A stretch of 64,000 bases of DNA from Streptomyces sp. man185 (lineage in GTDB: Bacteria > Actinomycetota > Actinomycetes > Streptomycetales > Streptomycetaceae), in the NCBI GenBank assembly GCA_002551355.1, contig NTHE01000017.1:1-64000 (forward strand). Direction: 5' to 3'. This document shows positions 58,271 through 64,000 of this stretch, one piece after another. Each line of letters begins with the position of its first letter. Within the stretch, counting starts at the first letter, position 1. Below the pieces are notes generated by a model. That model was not told the origin of the DNA. It searched no databases and saw only the letters and a program-made list of their open reading frames with translations. Made by a program: the position numbers and the translations under genes.

Positions 58271-59143
58271 CTACCAAGGAAGTTGACGGAGGACCCGAGG
58301 GGCCTGGAACCGGTCGCCGGCCCGTGCCAGGCGCAGCGTGATGCGGCTGACCTGCTCGCCCGCCGCGCTGATCTCGATCGTGGCGAAAGGGCGCCCGCCG
58401 GGGGCGATGACGTACATCGGCCTGCCGTTGACGGTGAGCCGGCAGGCCGCCCGGATGCGATCGCGGAACTGCGCGGTCTCGGCGGCGATGTCGTCGGCGC
58501 CGCTCACCGTCGTGCGGCCGCCGTGCGGCAGGAGCGCCGCCTCGGCGTCGCGGACGCTGTCCGGTGCGAGCAGGTGGATCATCCTGCGGGTGTCCCCGGT
58601 CCGGGCCGCCGCCATGAAGGCGTCCACGATCTGCTGATCCGCCCGGCCGGTCTCCTCCGCGTCCGGCCGGGCGGGGGCGAGGCGTCGGCGTGCCCGGCTG
58701 GCGTGCTGCTTGGCGCTGGGCACGGTCGCGCCCAGCACGTCCGCGATCCGGTCGAACGGTGTGGAGAACAGGTCGTGCAGGACGTACGCGACCCGTTGGG
58801 GCGGGGTCAGCCGGTCCAGCAGGACCATCAGCGCCCGGGAGACGTCCTCGGTACGGAGGAGCGCTTCATCCGCTGCCAGGTCCGCCGCCGGGACGGCGTC
58901 CGCGAGCAGCGGTGCTTCGTTGCGACGGCGTCGGGCCCGCAGTTCGTCCAGGCAGACCCGGGCGGTGACGGTCGTGAGCCAGGCCGCCGGATTCTCGATC
59001 GACGGTGACGAGCGGGCGGTGGCGGCTCGCAGCCATGCGGTCTGAACGGCGTCCTGCGCGTCCTGGGCCGAGCCCAGCATGCGGTGGGCGACGGACAGGA
59101 GACGCGGTCGTGCGGTCTCGAACTCTTCGGCAGTGATCGGCAT
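58271..59143 (-). CDS. SigJ/ECF41-type RNA polymerase sigma factor with SnoaL-like C-terminus
   Basis: 290 residues. Region 2 at about 8-72 (ARPRLLSVAHRMLGSAQDAQ, AWLTTVTARVCLDELRAR), region 4 at about 104-155 (LDRLTPPQRVAYVLHDLFST), then a SnoaL-like domain at 168-290 (DAFMAAARTGDTRRMIHLLA, ATIEISAAGEQVSRITLRLA). The C-terminal domain replaces an anti-sigma partner in this group. ATG 59143 has AAGGTG upstream. Divergent from a DoxX gene. Confidence 0.88.
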   Translation of the reverse strand: MPITAEEFETARPRLLSVAHRMLGSAQDAQDAVQTAWLRAATARSSPSIENPAAWLTTVTARVCLDELRARRRRNEAPLLADAVPAADLAADEALLRTEDVSRALMVLLDRLTPPQRVAYVLHDLFSTPFDRIADVLGATVPSAKQHASRARRRLAPARPDAEETGRADQQIVDAFMAAARTGDTRRMIHLLAPDSVRDAEAALLPHGGRTTVSGADDIAAETAQFRDRIRAACRLTVNGRPMYVIAPGGRPFATIEISAAGEQVSRITLRLARAGDRFQAPRVLRQLPW

Positions 59144-59146
59144 GGG

Positions 59147-59173
59147 TGTCACCTTCTGGGACCGGCGGACGTC
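59147..59173 (+). promoter_or_regulatory. ECF41-like promoter facing the DoxX gene
   Basis: TGTCACC-N16-CGTC matches the described ECF41 promoter pattern (TGTCACA in the -35, CGTC in the -10, about 16 apart). The -10 lies about 100 bases before the DoxX start, and the -35 overlaps the ribosome site of the sigma gene. The sigma factor would then drive DoxX. Confidence 0.55.
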
Positions 59174-59274
59174 AGGACGGTCGGTTGAACCCTTTCCTGT
59201 CCGCCTTCCTGCCGCGCCTGCCCGCGCGGCTCCCGAGGAGATGAGAATGCCATGAGCCGAAAGACGTTTAAGAC

Positions 59275-59628
59275 ATGACTCCCGTACTGCTCATCGCCAC
59301 TGTGGCCTGTGTCGTCGCGAACGTGTCCATCGCGATCACGGACTACGCACGGGCCCCCTTCGTGCTGGCCAACTCCGCGGAGGTACGCGTCCCGCCTGCG
59401 ACGCTGCCGTACCTGGCAACCCTCAAACTCGCGGGCGCCGCCGGTCTCCTCGTCGGCTTGTTCGGAGTCCACTGGCTGGGCCTGACGGCGGGAATCGGCC
59501 TGACCGCGTTCTTCGTCGGCGCGGTCCTGGTGCACGTCCGGGCTCGCGTCTTTCACAACATCGCTTTCCCGGGGGCCTTCCTGCTGCTCGCCGTCGCCAG
59601 TACCGGCTACTTCGCGGGCGGACACTAG
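59275..59628 (+). CDS. DoxX family membrane protein
   Basis: 117 residues, four hydrophobic helices: VLLIATVACVVANVSIAITD, LKLAGAAGLLVGLFG, GLTAGIGLTAFFVGAVLVHV, FPGAFLLLAVASTGYFAGGH. Matches the DoxX-like family, found next to ECF41-type sigma factors as a carboxymuconolactone decarboxylase/oxidoreductase alternative. Function likely in thiol or redox stress. Confidence 0.83.
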   Translation: MTPVLLIATVACVVANVSIAITDYARAPFVLANSAEVRVPPATLPYLATLKLAGAAGLLVGLFGVHWLGLTAGIGLTAFFVGAVLVHVRARVFHNIAFPGAFLLLAVASTGYFAGGH

Positions 59629-59828
59629 CCGCCGGCGGTGCGGGCCCCACAGGCGATCACGCCCGCGGAGGCCGCCGCACGCTTCTCCTTTGGCAGGACG
59701 ACGCCGGTCGAACTCGCCTCCTGACGTACCAGCCCCACGAAGCCCGCACCCCACGTGCCCCTCGGTGAGGCTGGTGCGTATCCCTCTATGCTCAACCGGC
59801 TGAGGACGACAACGGGTGGGGGCACGTG

Positions 59829-60374
59829 ATGGCCGGTCAAGTCACCGCTGTATGCCGTGACGAGACGTATACGTTCAGCAAGACCAGACGCGATTCCATC
59901 ACGCTGCTCACAGGGCTCGGAGTGGAAGAGGACGTCCACGCAGGTGAGACGATCCGCCACCAATTCCGCATGACCTACGAGCCGGACCTGCCCAACCTTC
60001 GGCAGGTTCACCTGATGCACGAAGAACTCTTCGACGAACTCGCCCTCAAGGGATTCGAGGTCTCTGCGGGGCAGCTCGGCGAGAACATCACCACCCGCGA
60101 AGTGGATCTGTTGGGCCTGCCCACCGGCGCTCTGCTCCATCTCGGGGAGCAGGCGGTGCTTGAGGTGACGGGACTGCGCAACCCGTGCTCGAAGATCAAC
60201 GACTTCCGCATGGGGCTCCTCGGTGAGGTCTTCACCATGGATTCCGTATCAGGCGAGTTCACATTCAAGTCTGGTGTCATGGCTGTCGTCCGCCGTGGAG
60301 GGATCGTCCGCCCTGGCGATTCGATCCAGGTCGAGAACCCGAGTCCTCCCCACCGCTCGCTGGAACGGGTCTGA
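59829..60374 (+). CDS. MOSC domain protein
   Basis: 181 residues. Core AGQLGENITTREVDLLGLPT and VTGLRNPCSKINDFRMGLLG, including the NPC cysteine of the MOSC fold that binds a sulfur or molybdenum cofactor ligand. YiiM-like. ATG 59829 follows GGGGGCAC. Single gene; context gives no pathway. Confidence 0.87.
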   Translation: MAGQVTAVCRDETYTFSKTRRDSITLLTGLGVEEDVHAGETIRHQFRMTYEPDLPNLRQVHLMHEELFDELALKGFEVSAGQLGENITTREVDLLGLPTGALLHLGEQAVLEVTGLRNPCSKINDFRMGLLGEVFTMDSVSGEFTFKSGVMAVVRRGGIVRPGDSIQVENPSPPHRSLERV

Positions 60375-60529
60375 GAACTCCTGACAGGAGCATGTGGACG
60401 TCACCGTCCAAGCCTCCGCCGGCCTGCTGTTCCAGCAGCAGACCGCAGACTGGACCTTGGCTCGGCAGACGTGACCACCGAGCCCCGCCGACGCCTTCGA
60501 CGTCCCACCGCAGACCGAGCACGAGCTCG

Positions 60530-61447
60530 TCAGCCCGTGTTCCGGGCACGGGGTGAGTCCTGCGCGGATAGCTCTTCGGCCAGTTCCATGCAGCGCAGCC
60601 GGGCAGGGGAGAAGTCGTAGGGCATCTTGCCGATGGCTTCGAGCGCGCTCATGGAGCCGGGCTCCCGTCTGCCGGGGCCCGCCCCGTCCTCGCCTTCTTC
60701 GCCGTCCTCGGGGTGCAGCTCGTCCCAGGCGTCGAAGAGGGCATCGTCGTCCTTCTCCAAGCCGGACTCCTCGATGGCGGCGTGGAGGGCGCCCTCGAAG
60801 GCGTGCCGCTCGGCGGCCACCTGAGCCACCCGTGGATCGTCGACGGCGACGCTGTCATCGAGCGCCTCCTCGGCCTCGTCGATACGGTCGGACTCCTCCC
60901 GCAGAGCGGGATGCGTGGCCAGGACGATGAAGCGGGCGGCCTGGACGGCCGCGCCGAGCGGGCCGAAGATCCGCTCGGTGACCAGCAGAGTGTCCAGGTC
61001 CGCCTGACGCAGGGAGCCCTCGGGCAGGCTCTTGAGGCGGTCGGTGACGAAGTCGGAGAGCAGGCCCATCCGGCTGCCTTCGGTGCGCATCCGCCGCACT
61101 GCGGTCCGCTGCCGCCGCAGTTCCGCTTCCTGCTCGGCGAGGGTCTCCTCCAACCGCTCCAGAGTGCCCGCGATACCGTCCCCGCTGTCCGTACCGGCGC
61201 AAGCCGTGCCGGTGGCAAGGGCGTCACGGATGTCGTCCAGGGCGATCCCGGCGTCGGCCATCCTGCGGATCCACAGCAGGCGGATCATGTCCTCGTACCC
61301 GTAGCGGCGGCGGTTGTCGCCGCCCCGCTCGGGCTCGGGGAGCAGACCGATCTCGTGGTAGTGGCGAATCGCCCTCGGCGTGCTGCCCACGAAGGCCGCC
61401 GCGTCACCGATCCTGACCTGACGGGGTGGCATGAACGACGCGTGCAT
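60530..61447 (-). CDS. MerR family transcriptional regulator
   Basis: 305 residues. Winged HTH at about 10-78 (VRIGDAAAFVGSTPRAIRHY, RRYGYEDMIRLLWIRRMADA), then a long coiled stretch (ETLAEQEAELRRQRTAVRRM) and an acidic C-terminus. No metal-binding Cys cluster is seen, so it is probably a small-molecule or redox sensor. ATG 61447 has AGGAAAG upstream at long spacing. Confidence 0.87.
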   Translation of the reverse strand: MHASFMPPRQVRIGDAAAFVGSTPRAIRHYHEIGLLPEPERGGDNRRRYGYEDMIRLLWIRRMADAGIALDDIRDALATGTACAGTDSGDGIAGTLERLEETLAEQEAELRRQRTAVRRMRTEGSRMGLLSDFVTDRLKSLPEGSLRQADLDTLLVTERIFGPLGAAVQAARFIVLATHPALREESDRIDEAEEALDDSVAVDDPRVAQVAAERHAFEGALHAAIEESGLEKDDDALFDAWDELHPEDGEEGEDGAGPGRREPGSMSALEAIGKMPYDFSPARLRCMELAEELSAQDSPRARNTG

Positions 61448-61904
61448 GAGACGGGGGCCTTTCCTCAAGGGACCGGGACGTGAGTCCACCGGACCACATG
61501 CCGCTACGGAAGGTGCAACCCCGTGTTCGACGGACCGCCCCGCACCACCGGTGTGGGGCATCGGGCCACCGTAGCGACTCCTGTCCGCGGGGTGCGGGTG
61601 CGCACAGGGCTCGGCCCCGACGGCCCCGGTGGTTCTGGCGGCCTGCGGTGAATCTGAACTCCATGAGGAGCTCCGCGCCTTCGCCCGGCAGCTGTCGGAG
61701 CCGGATTTCTCCCAGGCATTCATGCATTCTGGCTTAGGTGGACCCGATGGCTGGGGGCCGTGGATTGCTCTTGCTGGCCGTGTGAGCGCTATTGCCAACG
61801 GGCTTATGCAGTACAGGCTTTGGCGTATACACGTCGCGGCGGTGAGGGCGGCAGGTCGGTCGTCCCCACAGTTTTGAACCGCTTCCCGGGGGCAACCGGC
61901 TGCC
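61448..61904. other. intergenic region upstream of the MerR gene
   Basis: About 450 bases. An open frame on the plus strand (61629-61877, 82 codons from GTG) has mixed codon use and a TTA leucine codon, and no recognisable motif, so it is not called as a gene. No terminator or repeat was seen. Confidence 0.4.
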
Positions 61905-62165
61905 ATGGACACCAACATGGGCACCGAAGAAGCCGCTCCGACCCAGGGCGACGAGAACCACCTCCTCCTCAGCGCCGACACCAACGGTGACGGCAAGCCG
62001 GATGTGTGGATGACGGACACGACCGGCGACGGCAGAGCGGATGTCTACCAGTTCGACACCACCGGGGACGGCGCGGTCGACGTGACGGTCATCGAGGGGG
62101 CGGAGGAACCCGGTACGGACCGGCTCGTCGTGGAGGGTGACGGCGGCCATCCCCAGGAGGTCTGA
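61905..62165 (+). CDS. small calcium-loop protein
   Basis: 86 residues, very acidic, with three aligned D-x-N/T-G-D-G loops: DTNGDGKPDVW, DTTGDGRADVYQFD, DTTGDGAVDVTVI, spaced 12 residues. Typical of dockerin/thrombospondin-type-3 calcium sites but without the rest of such domains. No signal peptide. Unknown function. Confidence 0.7.
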   Translation: MDTNMGTEEAAPTQGDENHLLLSADTNGDGKPDVWMTDTTGDGRADVYQFDTTGDGAVDVTVIEGAEEPGTDRLVVEGDGGHPQEV

Positions 62166-62205
62166 GGCCCCGTTCTCGGAATTCTCAGCGAAGGATGGCG
62201 GGGAC

Positions 62206-62775
62206 ATGGCCGGTTCGACCGGAAAGACGCATGACGGCATGGAGCGCCGACGTGTGAGGCAAACCGTTCTCGCCGTCCTGGTGGTGGTGGCGGTGGGCCT
62301 GCTGGCGGGGGCGGGTTTCGGCGATGGCGATATGGACGCTTCCCGTTGGCTGTTTCTCGCCGTCGGCTTCGTCCTGCTGGCCGCGGGCGTGGTCGCCGGG
62401 CACCGTTGGCGGAACCGGCGCTGGGCGGCGAGGTTCGGGATGAGTCCGGGCAGGTTCTCGCGGGTGGTCCGCATGGTCCAGCGCGGCGTGCCACCGGACG
62501 ACCCCGCCGAGCGTGCGGCCGCGGTCGACGTGGCCGCACGCATGCGGCGTGCACAGGACTCCTCCTCGGCCGGGTGGGCGGAGTGGCTGATCGGAGGCGG
62601 CGCGCTGCTGTGGTTCGTGGCCGCGGTCTTCCTCGCCATCGACGGCCGGTACGGGCAGGCCTCCTACAACCTCGTCATGACGGGCCTGCTCCTCGTCAGC
62701 CTGCTGACGATACGCCGACGTCGGCGGCGGCTGGACGCCGCCGAGCGGGCCCTGGGTATCCGTACGTCCGCTTGA
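62206..62775 (+). CDS. hypothetical membrane protein
   Basis: 189 residues with four hydrophobic segments (TVLAVLVVVAVGLLAGAGF, WLFLAVGFVLLAAGVVAGH, WLIGGGALLWFVAAVFLAID, YNLVMTGLLLVSLLTI) and a basic tail. Unknown family. ATG 62206 with AAGGA upstream; start at 62239 possible. Confidence 0.68.
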   Translation: MAGSTGKTHDGMERRRVRQTVLAVLVVVAVGLLAGAGFGDGDMDASRWLFLAVGFVLLAAGVVAGHRWRNRRWAARFGMSPGRFSRVVRMVQRGVPPDDPAERAAAVDVAARMRRAQDSSSAGWAEWLIGGGALLWFVAAVFLAIDGRYGQASYNLVMTGLLLVSLLTIRRRRRRLDAAERALGIRTSA

Positions 62776-62801
62776 CCCTCCTCCGTTGGGCCGGGCGGGG
62801 T

Positions 62802-62851
62802 GCTGCCGCTCAGGCACCACGGTCACTCGCCCGTGGTGCCTGAGCGGCAGC
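62802..62851 (+). terminator. strong hairpin after the membrane protein gene
   Basis: A perfect 21-bp stem: GCTGCCGCTCAGGCACCACG at 62802-62821 and its complement at 62832-62851, extended one pair inside, with an 8-base loop. Confidence 0.9.
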
Positions 62852-62879
62852 AGGGTCCCCTCGCCACCGGAGTCCGGGT

Positions 62880-63060
62880 CTACCGCCCCGGCCCCACAGT
62901 CACCACGCGTCGCCCCCGTGTGTGGCCCGTCCGGCTGTCGGAGTGCGCGGCCGCCGCGCCCGCGAGGGTGTAGGACTTCTCCACCGGGATGTGCAGCCTG
63001 CCGCGTGCGATGAGTGGGGCCGCCTCCGCCGGCGCGTCCGGCACGCTGCCCGCAGCACCG
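62880..63060 (-). pseudogene. C-terminal fragment of a zinc-type NADP oxidoreductase
   Basis: In a minus-strand frame, APLIARGRLHIPVEKSYTLA then AAAAHSDSRTGHTRGRRVVT and stop is the C-terminus of quinone-oxidoreductase/medium-chain dehydrogenase proteins. Upstream (from about 63060) similarity ends, so most of the gene is lost. Confidence 0.72.
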
Positions 63061-63298
63061 CCGAACCGACTCCGCCGGACGCCGGCAACGTCTCTCCAGT
63101 GAGGACGAGCCCGGGCCCGGGGCCCCGATTCCGAAGAGCCGAAGGCATCCCGGGGCCAGGATTCCCGTCCAGCGCGCCGCGCACCGCGCCGACCAGTCCG
63201 CGTGCCTCGGACATGCCCACCGGCGCACTCCCCGCACTGCCTGCACTCCTTGCGCTTCCTGCACGCCGTGCACCCGGTCCGTGAGGGGATCGAGGCAC

Positions 63299-63895
63299 TC
63301 AGTTCACGAGATCACGCCAGAAGGGTACGGTCGCTCGCGGCTGCGAGGCGTCGTCCCAGGGGAGCGGCCCGTTGAACTCCCGGTCGATGTAGTCCGCCAG
63401 ATCGGTCCCGTAGTAGATGACGTCGCTCTGGGACATCGACAGGACGGGATGCCCGTACGTACCGCGGCCGGCCGGCAGGTAGCGGTGCGAGGCGACCGGA
63501 ACCATCCGCGGCACGGTGGCCAGCTCCGCGCGCGCCACCTCAAGGGCCTCGGCCGGCGCGTCCGGCCTGGCACCCCACCGGGGCGACCAGAAGGAGTTGT
63601 ACTCCACGTCGAACAGCACGCCGTCCACCGGCCGGGCGAGGGTCTCGCGGAGTTCGTCGGGGTCGCCGTCGCGCCAGTTCGGCCATGGCTGCCGCCGGTG
63701 CGCCGGGGAAGGCCGCCCCATGGGCAGCCCGGCTGCCAGGAAGGCTCGGTGGTCGTCGCCGAACTCGAACCCGAACTCTTCCTCGACGCGCGCGAACTCG
63801 GCGTCGGACAGGCCGGGCAGTAGGTCGACCCGCCCCAGCCGCGCCAGCCTGCGTGCGGCCTCCTCGCCCAGTCGGGACCCTTCGTCGGTGGTCAT
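63299..63895 (-). CDS. SMI1/KNR4 (SUKH) family protein
   Basis: 198 residues. PGLSDAEFARVEEEFGFEFG then DHRAFLAAGLPMG and the WRD/LRETLARPVDGVLFDVE pattern fit SUKH-type proteins, which include immunity partners of polymorphic toxins. No toxin gene is visible in the window, but the window ends 105 bases away. The gene reads on the minus strand towards the left. Confidence 0.75.
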   Translation of the reverse strand: MTTDEGSRLGEEAARRLARLGRVDLLPGLSDAEFARVEEEFGFEFGDDHRAFLAAGLPMGRPSPAHRRQPWPNWRDGDPDELRETLARPVDGVLFDVEYNSFWSPRWGARPDAPAEALEVARAELATVPRMVPVASHRYLPAGRGTYGHPVLSMSQSDVIYYGTDLADYIDREFNGPLPWDDASQPRATVPFWRDLVN

Positions 63896-64000
63896 CTCAC
63901 GATCGTAGGCGTGCGCCCCGGACGCTTCTGCGGCGCGCCCGCCGGAGGACGCCGGTGCGATGGGCGTTTTGGCTGCTTCCGGTGGGCGGGTCAGACTGTG

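Noticed and set aside
57868..58341. 157-codon plus-strand ORF
   Set aside because: The frame runs through a degraded region and over the convergent sigma gene end; no consistent domain is found.
61629..61877. 82-codon plus-strand ORF upstream of the calcium-loop gene
   Set aside because: Codon third positions are mixed, a rare TTA codon is present, and no motif or ribosome site supports it.

Overview
The window is high-GC actinobacterial DNA, almost certainly from a Streptomyces chromosome. Third codon positions are strongly G/C, GTG and TTG starts are common, and the gene order is the one expected from a Streptomyces core region: comEA-comEC, holA, rpsT, lepA, hemW, hrcA-dnaJ2, rsmE, phoH-ybeY-corC-era, leuA, recO-uppS, zur-znuBCA, glyS. 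The first 19 bases are the Tn5 mosaic end used in Nextera libraries. The window therefore begins at a contig edge with uncut adapter, and the first gene (comEA) has no verifiable start.

Layout. 0-3.6 kb: DNA-uptake-type genes comEA and comEC. 3.7-7.3 kb: a PPOX-fold enzyme, a secreted FG-GAP beta-propeller, a YceI protein with an extra N-terminal beta domain, and a small conserved protein. 7.4-13.4 kb: holA, a repeat-filled spacer, rpsT, lepA and a fatty-acyl-CoA ligase. 13.5-24.3 kb: transport, membrane and signalling genes (MFS, DedA-like, SRPBCC, an ATPase/PP2C fusion), hemW, a large membrane protein ending in a periplasmic-binding-protein-like domain, a DUF3097 protein and a metallo-beta-lactamase-fold hydrolase. 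24.4-29.97 kb: the CIRCE-controlled hrcA-dnaJ2 heat-shock operon, then a run of nitronate monooxygenase, rsmE, a HIT protein and an RNase Z-like enzyme. 29.98-34 kb: adenosine deaminase family enzyme, MFS exporter, PfkB sugar kinase. 34-41 kb: the phoH-ybeY-corC-(yjbR, adenylyltransferase-like, deaminase-like)-era cluster, then a protealysin-like M4 protease with its emfourin-type inhibitor. 41-50.6 kb: leuA with a four-leucine leader peptide, a zinc-ribbon/TerB gene, recO, uppS, the zinc regulon zur-znuB-znuC-znuA with Zur-box-like sites, and glyS.

50.7-64 kb is accessory and less conserved. It holds small proteins of unknown role, a lipoprotein, a TPR protein, a compact operon of five small unknown genes divergent from an XRE-DUF5753/DUF397 pair, decayed fragments (alpha/beta hydrolase, DUF6221, transposase, zinc-type oxidoreductase), a SigJ/ECF41-type sigma factor divergent from a DoxX gene, a MOSC protein, a MerR regulator, a small calcium-loop protein, a four-helix membrane protein and a SUKH-type protein.

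The genes work mostly in translation and ribosome maturation (rpsT, lepA, era, ybeY, rsmE, glyS), replication and repair (holA, recO), stress response (hrcA-dnaJ2), zinc homeostasis (zur-znu), leucine synthesis and cell-wall lipid carrier synthesis (uppS). No CRISPR array, rRNA, tRNA, intact insertion sequence or origin was seen. The least explained items are the five-gene small-protein operon at 53.8-55.1 kb, the 957-residue membrane/PBP-like protein at 19.7-22.5 kb, and the putative leader ORF at 51.0 kb.
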